Source: G963669295 sp963669295 (GTDB lineage: Bacteria; Bacteroidota; Bacteroidia; Flavobacteriales_D; CALLUQ01). From it: a stretch of 64,000 bases of DNA. Shown piece after piece: positions 52,504 to 61,901 of this stretch (position 1 is its first letter; every line of letters begins with the position of its first letter). The translations under genes were made by a program, and so were the position numbers. The stretch lies in NCBI GenBank assembly GCA_963669295.1, contig OY769938.1:682001-746000 (forward strand). Reading direction: 5' to 3'. Below the pieces are notes generated by a model. The model saw only the letters and a program-made list of their open reading frames with translations, did not search any database and was not told the origin of the DNA.

Positions 52504-54909
52504 ATGAAAAGAAACATTCAAAAAGTTGCGGTACTGGGATCTGGGGTAATGGGATCGCGTATTGCATGCCATTGTGCCAACATAGGCCTGGAAGTATTAT
52601 TGCTTGACATTGCTCCGAAAGAGGCCAATGAGAAAGAACAGGCAAAAGGGTTAACCGTAGAAGACAGTGCAGTACGCAATCGGATTGTGAACGATGCACT
52701 GAAGTTTGCCTTAAAGTCTAACCCCTCCCCTATTTACCGAAAATCGTTTGCTGATAGAATCGCTACAGGAAACTTTGATGATGATTTATCGAAGATTGCC
52801 GATTGCGATTGGATCATTGAGGTGATTATTGAAAACCTGGACATTAAAAAAGGATTATTCGAAAAGGTAGAGCAGCACCGCAAACCCGGCACACTCATTA
52901 CTTCTAACACCTCAGGTATCCCTATTCATATGATGCTAGATGGAAGAAGTGAAGATTTCCAAAAGCATTTTTGTGGCACACACTTTTTCAACCCTCCTCG
53001 GTATTTAAAGTTGTTGGAGATTATTCCTACTCCGAAAACCGACCCTGATGTGGTTGACTTTTTCATGGAATACGGCAGCAAGTACCTGGGAAAAACCACT
53101 GTACTCTGTAAAGATACGCCTGCATTTATCGCTAACCGGGTAGGCGTATACTCTATCATGGCATTGTTTCACCTGGTAGAAGAAATGGACCTTACGGTTG
53201 ATGAGGTCGATAAGCTTTCGGGGCCTGTACTTGGGCGCCCAAAATCAGCTACTTTTCGCACCTGTGATGTAGTAGGACTTGACACGTTAGTGCACGTAGC
53301 CAATGGCGTACAACAAAATTGTCCGGATGACGAAGCCAATGCGTTGTTTGCCATTCCTGATTACATTTCGAAGATGGTAGCAAACAATTGGTTGGGAAGT
53401 AAAACCAAGCAAGGGTTTTATAAGAAGGTGAAAGACGAAAATGGCAAAAGCCAGATTCTTTCGTTGAACCTCAAAACCCTCGAATATGAGCCCAAGCAAA
53501 AAGTAAAATTTGCTACCCTCGATATGGCCAAGCCGGTAGAAGATTTGAATGAGCGAATTAAAGTATTGGCCAGCGGGCAGGATAAAGCAGGCGAATTTTA
53601 TCGCAAAGCCTTTACCGGGTTGTTTCAATACGTATCGAACCGCATTCCTGAAATATCAGACGAGCTTTATAAAATTGACGACGCATTAAAAGCAGGATTT
53701 GCCTGGGAGCTAGGCCCTTTTGAAACCTGGGACTTGCTGGGTGTAGAAACCATTTTACAACAAATGGAAAAGGCCGATCGTAAGCCAGCGCAATGGGTAT
53801 ACGACATGGTAGCTTCTGGTGCTACTTCTTTCTATAAGATTGAAGATGGCATGCGTAAGTTTTACGACATTGGCACCCAATCTTATCAAAGCATTCCCGG
53901 TACAGAAGAACTCATTATGTTGGATGCCATTCGCAGTTCCAACACCATTTGGAAAAACTCCGACTGTACCATTACCGACCTAGGCGATGGCATCATCAAC
54001 CTTGAGTGGCAAACCAAGATGAATACCATTGGTGGTGGCGTAATTCAGGGGATCAATAAAGCACTCGATTTGGCCGAGGCTGAATACAAAGGGTTGATTC
54101 TTTCGAATGAAGGACAAAACTTTTCAGCGGGTGCCAATGTGGGCATGATCTTCATGATGGCAGTAGAACAAGAGTGGGAAGAACTCAACTTTGCCATACA
54201 AGCCTTTCAAAATACCATGATGCGCTTGCGGTACTCTTCCATCCCTGTTATTGCAGCTCCCCATGGACTTACGCTTGGCGGTGGTTGCGAAATTTGCCTC
54301 CATGCCGATAAGGTTATTGCCAATGGTGAAACTTACATGGGACTCGTTGAGTTTGGTGTAGGCCTTATTCCTGGAGGCGGTGGTACCAAAGAATTTGCTG
54401 TGCGCTTCTCCGACTCGTTGCAAGAAGGCGATGTAGAAATAAATACGCTGCGCAACAAGTTCTTAACCGTAGGGCAAGCCAAAGTAGCCACTTCAGGCTA
54501 TGAAGCATTTGACCTGGGTTACTTACGAGAAGGACAAGATGAAGTAATCGTAAGCAAGGCACACCAATTGGCCTACGCCAAAGAAGCATGTATGGCCATG
54601 GTAGACAAAGGGTATGTAGCCCCACTAGAGCGTACAGATATTAAAGTGCTCGGACAACAAGGCTTAGGCCTGGTATATGTGGGCGCCAACTCTATGCTTT
54701 CTGGCAACTACATTTCCGAACACGATCAGTACATTTCCGAGAAACTTGGCTTTGTGCTTTGCGGTGGCGACTTGTCGAAGCCCACCAAAGTTTCGGAACG
54801 CTACCTCCTTAAATTGGAGCGAGAAGCTTTCCTCGATTTATGCACCAAAAGGAAAACCCTGGAGCGCATTGAATCGATTGTAAAAACAGGTAGAATATTA
54901 AGGAACTAA
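52504..54909 (+). CDS. fadN: 3-hydroxyacyl-CoA dehydrogenase/enoyl-CoA hydratase (FadN type)
   Basis: An 801-residue bifunctional beta-oxidation enzyme. The dehydrogenase half comes first: VAVLGSGVMGSRIACHCAN (NAD-binding GxGxxG), SNTSGIPI, and the HFFNPPRYLKLLEIIPT and KDTPAFIANRVG blocks. The enoyl-CoA hydratase half is C-terminal: QNFSAGANVGMIF for the oxyanion hole, and LGGGCEICLHAD with GLVEFGVGLIPGGGGTKE carrying the active-site Glu. This order is opposite to E. coli FadB/FadJ and matches B. subtilis FadN (YusL) in length and layout. It hydrates enoyl-CoA and oxidises the product to 3-ketoacyl-CoA. Confidence 0.95.
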   Translation: MKRNIQKVAVLGSGVMGSRIACHCANIGLEVLLLDIAPKEANEKEQAKGLTVEDSAVRNRIVNDALKFALKSNPSPIYRKSFADRIATGNFDDDLSKIADCDWIIEVIIENLDIKKGLFEKVEQHRKPGTLITSNTSGIPIHMMLDGRSEDFQKHFCGTHFFNPPRYLKLLEIIPTPKTDPDVVDFFMEYGSKYLGKTTVLCKDTPAFIANRVGVYSIMALFHLVEEMDLTVDEVDKLSGPVLGRPKSATFRTCDVVGLDTLVHVANGVQQNCPDDEANALFAIPDYISKMVANNWLGSKTKQGFYKKVKDENGKSQILSLNLKTLEYEPKQKVKFATLDMAKPVEDLNERIKVLASGQDKAGEFYRKAFTGLFQYVSNRIPEISDELYKIDDALKAGFAWELGPFETWDLLGVETILQQMEKADRKPAQWVYDMVASGATSFYKIEDGMRKFYDIGTQSYQSIPGTEELIMLDAIRSSNTIWKNSDCTITDLGDGIINLEWQTKMNTIGGGVIQGINKALDLAEAEYKGLILSNEGQNFSAGANVGMIFMMAVEQEWEELNFAIQAFQNTMMRLRYSSIPVIAAPHGLTLGGGCEICLHADKVIANGETYMGLVEFGVGLIPGGGGTKEFAVRFSDSLQEGDVEINTLRNKFLTVGQAKVATSGYEAFDLGYLREGQDEVIVSKAHQLAYAKEACMAMVDKGYVAPLERTDIKVLGQQGLGLVYVGANSMLSGNYISEHDQYISEKLGFVLCGGDLSKPTKVSERYLLKLEREAFLDLCTKRKTLERIESIVKTGRILRN

Positions 54910-54927
54910 CGATATAAATACAACGCT

Positions 54928-56106
54928 ATGGACGCTTATATAATAGCAGGATATCGATCGGCAGTAGGAAAAGCCAAACGCGGTGGTTTTGGGTTCACCC
55001 GCCCCGATGATTTGGCAGCCGATGTGATTAAACACCTGATGAACGACCTCCCCCAATTGGATAAGGATCGTATTGACGACCTTATTGTTGGCAATGCAAT
55101 GCCTGAGGCCGAGCAAGGATTAAATGTAGGGCGTTTAATCTCGCTGATGAGTTTAAACACCGACAAAGTGCCCGGAATGACTGTAAACCGTTATTGTTCT
55201 TCAGGGTTAGAAACCATTGCCATTGCTTCCAGCAAAATTCACGCAGGCCTCGACAATTGCATCATTGCAGGTGGCGTTGAATCGATGACTGCTATTCCGA
55301 TGGGTGGATGGCGCATTGTTCCTAATGCTACTGTTGGTAAAGAACACCCTACCTGGTATTGGGGCATGGGGCTTACTGCAGAAGCCGTGGCTAAAGAGTT
55401 TGAGGTAAGCAGAGAAGATCAAGATGAATTTGCCTTTAACTCTCATCAAAAAGCCATTAAGGCTATTAGCGAAGGAAAATTTAAAGATGAAATTAGTCCT
55501 ATTAACATTGAGGAAGTGTACCTCGACAAGCAAGAAAAAAGGCAAACTCGTGAATATGTAGTAGACACTGATGAGGGACCACGAAAAGATACCAACATTG
55601 AGGCACTGGCGCGGTTGAAACCTGTTTTTGCCCAGGGCGGTTCTGTTACTGCGGGCAACTCTTCTCAAACTTCAGATGGAGCTGCTTTTGTGATGGTAGT
55701 ATCGGAAGCCATGCTGAAAGAACTGAATGTTGAGCCTATTGCACAATTGAAAAGCTACCACGTAGCCGGAGTAGACCCTCGCATTATGGGCATTGGCCCT
55801 GTAGCTGCTATACCTGAAGCGGTAAAGAAGGCCGGGCTTACATTGAACGACATTGAACAAATAGAATTGAATGAAGCTTTTGCTTCACAATCGTTAGCCG
55901 TAATACGCAAGCTTGGACTGAACCCCGACATTGTGAATGTAAACGGTGGTGCTATAGCCCTGGGACATCCATTGGGTTGTACTGGTGCCAAGTTATCGGT
56001 ACAGTTGTTTAACGAAATGCGTCGTCGCAACCAAAAGTATGGTATGGTTACCATGTGCGTTGGAACCGGACAGGGAGCGGCAGGCGTTTACGAATTATTG
56101 AACTAG
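54928..56106 (+). CDS. fadA: acetyl-CoA C-acyltransferase (3-ketoacyl-CoA thiolase)
   Basis: A 392-residue thiolase performing the final cleavage of beta-oxidation, releasing acetyl-CoA. The acylated Cys is in VNRYCSSGLETIA, His in ELNEAFASQSLA (preceding the NGGAIALGHPLGCTGA His block), and the acid-base Cys in MVTMCVGTGQGAAGVYE. A complete set of catalytic residues is present. It is third in the marR-fadN-fadA-fadE operon. Confidence 0.96.
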   Translation: MDAYIIAGYRSAVGKAKRGGFGFTRPDDLAADVIKHLMNDLPQLDKDRIDDLIVGNAMPEAEQGLNVGRLISLMSLNTDKVPGMTVNRYCSSGLETIAIASSKIHAGLDNCIIAGGVESMTAIPMGGWRIVPNATVGKEHPTWYWGMGLTAEAVAKEFEVSREDQDEFAFNSHQKAIKAISEGKFKDEISPINIEEVYLDKQEKRQTREYVVDTDEGPRKDTNIEALARLKPVFAQGGSVTAGNSSQTSDGAAFVMVVSEAMLKELNVEPIAQLKSYHVAGVDPRIMGIGPVAAIPEAVKKAGLTLNDIEQIELNEAFASQSLAVIRKLGLNPDIVNVNGGAIALGHPLGCTGAKLSVQLFNEMRRRNQKYGMVTMCVGTGQGAAGVYELLN

Positions 56107-56124
56107 TAAATAAACATTAAGATA

Positions 56125-57918
56125 ATGTCTGAGACTACACAAAAACAAGCCATTAAGGGCGGCGAGTTTCTAATCCGAGAAACAGACGCCAACGATATTT
56201 TCATTCCGGAAGAATGGACCGAAGAACAGCATATGATTCGACAAACCTGCATCGATTTTATTGAGCAGGAAGTTACTCCACACCTCGACCGCATTGATAG
56301 CCTTGAGGAAGGGTTAATGCCTTCGCTTATGGAAAAAGCTGGTGAGCTGGGCATGTTAGGCATGTCGGTACCTGCTGAGTTGGGTGGTATGGGTGTTGAC
56401 TTTAAAACATCGATGTTGGCTACTGAAGCCGCAGGAACAGGGCATTCTTTTTCGGTGGCATTTGGAGCACATACCGGCATTGGCACCTTACCTATCTTAT
56501 ACTATGGCAATGAGGAACAAAAGCAAAAATACATTCCCAAATTAGCTTCTGGCGAATGGAAAGCATGCTACTGCCTTACCGAGCCTGGCTCTGGATCGGA
56601 TGCCAACTCAGGTAAAACCAAAGCTGCCCTTACCGAAGATGGTAAGCACTACATCATCAACGGGCAAAAAATGTGGATTACCAACGGAGGTTTTGCAGAT
56701 GTTTTTACCGTATTCGCAAAAATTGACGACGACGAAAACCTCACTGCATTTATTGTAGAAAAAGGTGCAGAAGGATTGTCGTTGAACCCTGAGGAAAAGA
56801 AAATGGGTATTAAAGGCTCTTCTACCCGCCAGGTGTTTTTTAACAACGTAAAGATTCCAGTAGAAAACATGTTGTACGAGCGTGGCAAAGGGTTTAAGAT
56901 TGCCATTAACATCCTCAACATTGGTCGTATTAAACTGGCTGGTGGAGTGATGGGAGGATGCAAAGCCACCATTACTGGAGCAATACAGTATGCCAATGAG
57001 CGCGAACAGTTTGGTCGTCCTATTTCGAAATATGGAGCTATCCGTCATAAGTTAGGCGAAATGGCTATTCGTACCTATGCATTAGAATCTGCTACCTACC
57101 GTGCCAGTCAAAACATTGATGATGCCATTGAAGCGTTGATTGCCAGTGGCATGGATAAAAGTGAAGCAACACTAAAAGGCATCGAAGAGTTTGCTGCCGA
57201 ATGTGCTGTACTCAAAATTAACGGATCAGAAGTACTGGATTACGTGGTAGATGAGGGTGTACAGATTCATGGTGGCATGGGCTACTCGGCCGAGTCGCGT
57301 GTAGAGCGCGCTTACCGCGACGCACGTATCAACCGCATTTTTGAAGGCACCAACGAAATCAATCGCATGCTTACGGTAGACATGATCTTGAAACGTGCCA
57401 TGCGTGGACAATTGGACTTGATGGGGCCTGCCATGGCTGTAGCCAATGAATTGATGTCGATTCCCGATTTTGGTGAGCCAGATGATGCCTTGTTCGCTGC
57501 CGAGAAAAAATACATTCAAAACTTCAAAAAGTCCATTTTAATGGTAGCCGGCCAGGCAGCTCAAAAATTGATGATGCAATTGGCCAAAGAACAAGAAATT
57601 TTGATGAATGTAGCCGACATGGCCATGGATGCCTATGTAGCTGAATCGGTTATGCTGAGGACAGAAAAAATGGTGCGTATGAAAGGGGAAGAAGCGTGTG
57701 CCGTGCAACTGGATATGATGCGTACCTTCATTAACGAAGCAGCCGACCGCATCAATAAGGCGGGACGTGATGCCATCAATGCTTTCATGGAAGGCGATGA
57801 GCAACGCATGATGTTAATGGGCATGAAGCGCTTTACCAAGGTGCAGCCATTAAATACAAAGGCTGCCCGACAAAATGTGGCTACCGCACTGATTGAGGCC
57901 AATGAATATTGCTTTTAA
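56125..57918 (+). CDS. fadE: acyl-CoA dehydrogenase (FadE type)
   Basis: A 597-residue flavoprotein catalysing the first step of beta-oxidation. The core of about 400 residues has CYCLTEPGSGSDA and MWITNGGFAD (FAD/substrate binding), REQFGRPISKYGAI, QIHGGMGYSAESRVERAYRDARI and FEGTNEINRML. The catalytic Glu is probably the first Glu in the last motif region (FEGTNE). A helical C-terminal extension of about 180 residues matches the B. subtilis FadE/YusJ length. It is last in the operon and followed by a strong terminator. The electron acceptor (ETF) genes are not in the window. Confidence 0.95.
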   Translation: MSETTQKQAIKGGEFLIRETDANDIFIPEEWTEEQHMIRQTCIDFIEQEVTPHLDRIDSLEEGLMPSLMEKAGELGMLGMSVPAELGGMGVDFKTSMLATEAAGTGHSFSVAFGAHTGIGTLPILYYGNEEQKQKYIPKLASGEWKACYCLTEPGSGSDANSGKTKAALTEDGKHYIINGQKMWITNGGFADVFTVFAKIDDDENLTAFIVEKGAEGLSLNPEEKKMGIKGSSTRQVFFNNVKIPVENMLYERGKGFKIAINILNIGRIKLAGGVMGGCKATITGAIQYANEREQFGRPISKYGAIRHKLGEMAIRTYALESATYRASQNIDDAIEALIASGMDKSEATLKGIEEFAAECAVLKINGSEVLDYVVDEGVQIHGGMGYSAESRVERAYRDARINRIFEGTNEINRMLTVDMILKRAMRGQLDLMGPAMAVANELMSIPDFGEPDDALFAAEKKYIQNFKKSILMVAGQAAQKLMMQLAKEQEILMNVADMAMDAYVAESVMLRTEKMVRMKGEEACAVQLDMMRTFINEAADRINKAGRDAINAFMEGDEQRMMLMGMKRFTKVQPLNTKAARQNVATALIEANEYCF

Positions 57919-57937
57919 GTGATGATTGAAATAACAG

Positions 57938-57968
57938 AAAGAGGCGAGCTAAGTTCGCCTCTTTTTTT
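57938..57968 (+). terminator. intrinsic terminator of the fadNAE operon
   Basis: AAAGAGGCGA (57938-57947) pairs with TCGCCTCTTT (57955-57964) around a 7-nt loop, with T continuing to 57968. It lies 20 bp past the fadE stop. Confidence 0.9.
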
Positions 57969-57991
57969 TGCCCTAACTTCAACTTTATAGC

Positions 57992-58816
57992 CTACCCTCC
58001 AACAATAAATGAAGTAGCTACTACCGTGCTGGTAAGCACAGCTCCATAGGTTGCTGTGGCCAAATCGTCAGTGGTTTCTTTGGCCATAATCATTCCTGTT
58101 AAAAATCCCAATGCATCGGCAAGTGCTGCTCGATACACCGTGTTGTATTCAAAGGTTAAGCCCACAATGGGGTGCCACAGGTCTGTTTCGTCTTTGAGTG
58201 CTTCCGACCAGTATACACTGCTATGACGAACTATTTCGGCTACCCCTAAAATGGTGGCTTTATCCCATTCATCCATATCTATCCGCTGCAACAACAATGC
58301 TTCGTAGCCAATCAGATCAAAATTCAATTTAGCTGGATTAGGAACAGTCACCAGCTTATGAATAATTTCTTGCATTAACACAGCTTGTAGCGGTGTAATG
58401 TCGGCTCGTTTTAGCAATTGGTAAACGATGGTTTTCAAGTGCTTTACCACAGCATCTGCTGCCTGATCCACCGTTTTAAAGGATGGAAGTTGCAATGGGT
58501 ATACGCCCAATTTTCGCGCTTCTTGATCCAACAATTCAGAAGCAAGATTGTATACTCGCTCGCGGTAAAGGTTTGGAAACTCAACATCTTCAGCAATTTT
58601 GTTCAATACAAGAGTATGCAATGGGCCTACCAATTTTGTAGCAGTTTGAACATTGTTTGAAGCAACGGTACAATTACAGATTTCTGTCATACGCAATAAA
58701 GGATTAATGGCTCCGTGTTTTGGGTTCATAAAATGTGGATCCACGATGATTAATTCACTAGTCGAAAATCGACTTACACGGAGTTTAAAAGTCTGACTGA
58801 ATAGCGTTTTAATCAT
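57992..58816 (-). CDS. unrecognised protein
   Basis: A 274-residue protein I do not recognise. It has no signal peptide; the body is helical with mixed charge, and the last 45 residues are low in charge and rich in Ala, Gly, Thr and Val (ALADALGFLTGMIMAK, then TATYGAVLTSTVVATSFIVGG), ending in VGG. Candidate features are an NCTVASNNVQTATKLVG segment and one Cys pair (CNC). The base composition resembles the neighbours. It stands alone between the fadE terminator and a divergent DUF3667 gene. I can assign no function. Confidence 0.72.
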   Translation of the reverse strand: MIKTLFSQTFKLRVSRFSTSELIIVDPHFMNPKHGAINPLLRMTEICNCTVASNNVQTATKLVGPLHTLVLNKIAEDVEFPNLYRERVYNLASELLDQEARKLGVYPLQLPSFKTVDQAADAVVKHLKTIVYQLLKRADITPLQAVLMQEIIHKLVTVPNPAKLNFDLIGYEALLLQRIDMDEWDKATILGVAEIVRHSSVYWSEALKDETDLWHPIVGLTFEYNTVYRAALADALGFLTGMIMAKETTDDLATATYGAVLTSTVVATSFIVGG

Positions 58817-58987
58817 ACTATAATATACGAATAATTCTCCTTAAAAACAAGAAAGAATTACTAAAAATCAATAAAAAAACTCATTATTGCAGCCCACCTC
58901 CACCTCATTCGAAAAACGAATAATTAATTCTAATAAAGCATTCGTAAAACCGTATATCTTATAGTTTTTCCTATCTTAACTTTCGAA

Positions 58988-59764
58988 ATGTCGACAGAGG
59001 TTACGCATTGTGTGAATTGCCAGTCAGAGATCAGGGGCAACTACTGCCACGAATGTGGTGAAGTAGGACGCCCTAAACGAATTTCTTTGGGCATCTTACT
59101 GGAAGATTTCTTTTCCAACCTTTTTGCTTTGGAAGGGAGGTTATTGCGTACTTTAAAAGCCCTTACCCTACGCCCGGGCAACATGGGGCGCAATTATATT
59201 GAAGGCAACAGGAAGCAGTATTACAAGCCCTTTCAATACTTCCTTGTGGTGATTTTGATTGACTACCTGGCTTTTTACTTCTTCGTCGATTTCAATGCTT
59301 TTATAGACGACTGGCTGGCTTATATGAATGAGTCGCCCTACTTCGAGCAGATGGAACAAGATAAGGCCAGTGTACGACGTATTGTCGCAAAGATACAGGA
59401 GCACAAAAAATACCTCACCCTTGGGTTTATTCCGGGTATGACATTGGCTGCTGTACTGTTCTTCAGGAAATCGGGGTACAACTACACAGAAACGTTTACC
59501 TTTTTCCTCTACTTGTATTCCCATTCGCTTTTATTGGCCCTACCACTTAGTGTATTTAACATGGCAGTAATTCCTATAGCCTACCAATCGGCTTTATCAT
59601 CGTTGGTATTTGTTGGTACAGTGGTGTATTTTATATGGGCAATTGTAACGTTTTATCAACAAAAAGATGCGGTAGCTATTTTTAAAGCGCTAGGAGTTTA
59701 CTTTTTAGGAGTCATCATCTTTGCTTTGATTGCAGGTTTAGCTATCCCTTTATTAATTCTCTAA
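58988..59764 (+). CDS. DUF3667 membrane protein
   Basis: A 258-residue protein with an N-terminal zinc-ribbon-like motif (CVNCQSEIRGNYCHECGE, two CxxC) followed by LLEDFFSNLFALEGRLLRTLKALTLRPG, typical of DUF3667. About five membrane helices follow, beginning near PFQYFLVVILIDYLAFYFFV. The family's role is unknown. An inverted repeat ATTCG-AAAAA-CGAAT at 58907-58921 lies upstream. The VOC gene begins 2 bp after the stop, so co-transcription is likely. Confidence 0.88.
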   Translation: MSTEVTHCVNCQSEIRGNYCHECGEVGRPKRISLGILLEDFFSNLFALEGRLLRTLKALTLRPGNMGRNYIEGNRKQYYKPFQYFLVVILIDYLAFYFFVDFNAFIDDWLAYMNESPYFEQMEQDKASVRRIVAKIQEHKKYLTLGFIPGMTLAAVLFFRKSGYNYTETFTFFLYLYSHSLLLALPLSVFNMAVIPIAYQSALSSLVFVGTVVYFIWAIVTFYQQKDAVAIFKALGVYFLGVIIFALIAGLAIPLLIL

Positions 59765-59766
59765 TC

Positions 59767-60141
59767 ATGGAAGAAAGAAATACCATCAATTGGTTTGAAA
59801 TTCCAGTAACGGATTTTGAACGTGGGAAAAAGTTTTATGAAACAATTATGGCCATTGAAATGCCGGTAAATCAAATGGGCGATTACCTGATGGGGTTTTT
59901 CCCTTCATTCAAAGGCAAGGTAAGTGGTGCCATTGTGCATGGCAAAGATTTTATTCCTTCAACCACTGGCCATCAATTGTACCTGAATTGCAATCCTGAC
60001 TTACAGGAAGTATTGGGCCGTATAGAAGCTGCTGAGGGGCAAATTGTAACACCCAAAACAGTGATTACTCCTGAAATTGGTTACTTTGCTGTGATTATTG
60101 ATAGCGAAGGCAACAAAATGTCTTTGCACTCACAACACTAG
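59767..60141 (+). CDS. VOC-superfamily (glyoxalase/dioxygenase-like) protein
   Basis: A 124-residue protein with two beta-alpha-beta-beta-beta units, as in the vicinal oxygen chelate fold: INWFEIPVTDFERGKKFYETIMAIEM and HQLYLNCNPDLQEVLGRIEAA followed by IGYFAVIIDSEGNKMSLHSQ. The final Glu/Gln-like metal position is replaced, so metal binding is uncertain. It lies 2 bp from the upstream and 3 bp from the downstream gene. Substrate unknown. Confidence 0.87.
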   Translation: MEERNTINWFEIPVTDFERGKKFYETIMAIEMPVNQMGDYLMGFFPSFKGKVSGAIVHGKDFIPSTTGHQLYLNCNPDLQEVLGRIEAAEGQIVTPKTVITPEIGYFAVIIDSEGNKMSLHSQH

Positions 60142-60144
60142 GCA

Positions 60145-60996
60145 TTGATCATACGATATTGTTTTGCGATTTTAGCTGGTGTGCTATTGGCATCTTGTAA
60201 CCCAGCCCCTCCCCTTCCCGACCAATCGGCACAGCGGTATTTATTTATGGCGCACTTGTATTCGCACTGCGAAAACAGGCAATGTGTAGATGCCCGACTG
60301 GAAGGGTTTAACTTTGATGCTTACGACCTCCTTTTATTAGGAGGCGACCTTACCGTACAAACAACCAAAAAGGCCAGCAACCTTCCTTACCTGGATAGTA
60401 TTTTTGATATCAGTGGTGCTAAAACGATGTGGGCCATTGGCAACCACGACTATCACCATCCCGAGTTTGTGGAAGCCTACTTAAACCGGCCATTGTACTA
60501 TGCACGCTATCATCAAGGCGTTACCTTTTTAGTGCTTGATTCCGAGCGCGATCAATGCAGCATCATTGGCCCACAGCTCAACCTTGTAAAAGCAGTAACC
60601 GACACCATTCAGCAATCCAGCCATTTAATCGTGCTTCAACACAAACTCACCTGGACATATAACCACGATGTTTTAGAGGCCATGGAGCCCATTGCCAATG
60701 GGCCATTGGGCAACGACATTTGGAACACCAATCCCAACAATTTCAATGAGGTAGTTTACCCCTTACTTCAGCAAGTAAAAGAAAAGGGCATTGAGGTGCT
60801 TTGCATTAGCGGTGATGTGGGCAACAGGGTTGATCAATTTGAATATCGAACCGAAGATGGCATTTGGTTTTTAGCTGCTGGCTTTAGCAAGTTTGATGAT
60901 GCTGGCGATAAAGCCATGATCCTTTACCATCAACCGGCAGACGACACATTGTATTGGCGTTTTGAATTGCTCGACTCGCTGGTTGCTCGCCAGTGA
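60145..60996 (+). CDS. metallophosphoesterase-like lipoprotein
   Basis: A 283-residue protein starting at TTG (no better codon precedes the signal). The lipoprotein signal is IIRYCFAILAGVLLASC, with Cys18 the likely lipidated residue. Calcineurin-like motifs are LLLGGDLTV, WAIGNHDYHH, IVLQHKLTW and ISGDVGNRVDQFEY, so most metal ligands are present. The usual first DxH motif is replaced by FMAHLYSH, which makes catalysis less certain. It is probably a membrane-anchored periplasmic phosphoesterase. Confidence 0.8.
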   Translation: MIIRYCFAILAGVLLASCNPAPPLPDQSAQRYLFMAHLYSHCENRQCVDARLEGFNFDAYDLLLLGGDLTVQTTKKASNLPYLDSIFDISGAKTMWAIGNHDYHHPEFVEAYLNRPLYYARYHQGVTFLVLDSERDQCSIIGPQLNLVKAVTDTIQQSSHLIVLQHKLTWTYNHDVLEAMEPIANGPLGNDIWNTNPNNFNEVVYPLLQQVKEKGIEVLCISGDVGNRVDQFEYRTEDGIWFLAAGFSKFDDAGDKAMILYHQPADDTLYWRFELLDSLVARQ

Positions 60997-61034
60997 AGGG
61001 ATTTTGCTATCTTTAACCCACAACCTTTACAACC

Positions 61035-61898
61035 ATGTTACGACTGCTGCTACTCTGTTTACCGGGTTTTGCTTTTGCACAATCCGACACCGACATTTAT
61101 TTGTTTGACGTTACTTCAACCAATGGTGCATTAAAATTCTCTGAAGCTACCAACATTACCCAACGGCCGGGCTACGACAACCAACCTCACTTTTCACCGG
61201 ATGGGAAATTCATTTATTTCACTTCCATTCGAGAAGATGGACAGGCTGATATTTACCGATACGACATGGTTAAAATGTCGAACAAACGGCTTACCAACAC
61301 AAATGAAAGCGAATACAGTCCCACTGTAATGCCCGACAAGAAACACTTTTCGGTGGTACGGGTAGAGGCCGACTCTACTCAACGGCTATGGAAGTTTCCG
61401 TTAGAAGGTGGTGCTCCATCGGTAGTGAATAAAAAGATTACTGCTATTGGTTACCATTGTTGGATGAGTGCCAAACAACTGGCCTTCTTTGTGATTGGTG
61501 ATAAAAACACGTTGCAGGTAGCTGGTGTAAAAGACAAGGAAGGCATTCCTATTATCGACAATGTAGGTCGATGCATCCAAAAAATTCCGGGAGAAGATGC
61601 CATTAGCTTTGTTACCAAAGTAAACGATAACGATTGGTTGCTACAGCGCATGGAGATGAATACTCGCGATGTAAGCACTATAACCACTACCCTTCCTGGC
61701 TGTGAAGATTACACCTGGGGACCTAACGAAACTTTATGGATGGGGAAAGCCAACAAGCTGTATCGGTTTAAAGTTGGAGAAGACAAGTCGTGGCAGGAAG
61801 TTACTTCTTTTAACCATGCTGAAGTCACCAACATTACCCGCATTGCTATGGGGCCTTTTGGCAGGAAGATCGCTGTGGTTACCGACGAAACGGAATAG
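61035..61898 (+). CDS. TolB-like WD40/PD40 propeller protein
   Basis: A 287-residue secreted protein with signal peptide LLLLCLPGFAFA, and PD40-type repeats such as YDNQPHFSPDGKFIYFTS and YSPTVMPDKKHFSVVRV typical of the TolB propeller. It is expected in the periplasm as a binding scaffold. A possible promoter (TTG at 60983, TATCTTTA at 61008-61015) suggests its own message. Its stop lies 3 bp from the end of the convergent gene at 61902. Confidence 0.82.
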   Translation: MLRLLLLCLPGFAFAQSDTDIYLFDVTSTNGALKFSEATNITQRPGYDNQPHFSPDGKFIYFTSIREDGQADIYRYDMVKMSNKRLTNTNESEYSPTVMPDKKHFSVVRVEADSTQRLWKFPLEGGAPSVVNKKITAIGYHCWMSAKQLAFFVIGDKNTLQVAGVKDKEGIPIIDNVGRCIQKIPGEDAISFVTKVNDNDWLLQRMEMNTRDVSTITTTLPGCEDYTWGPNETLWMGKANKLYRFKVGEDKSWQEVTSFNHAEVTNITRIAMGPFGRKIAVVTDETE

Positions 61899-61901
61899 TT
61901 G

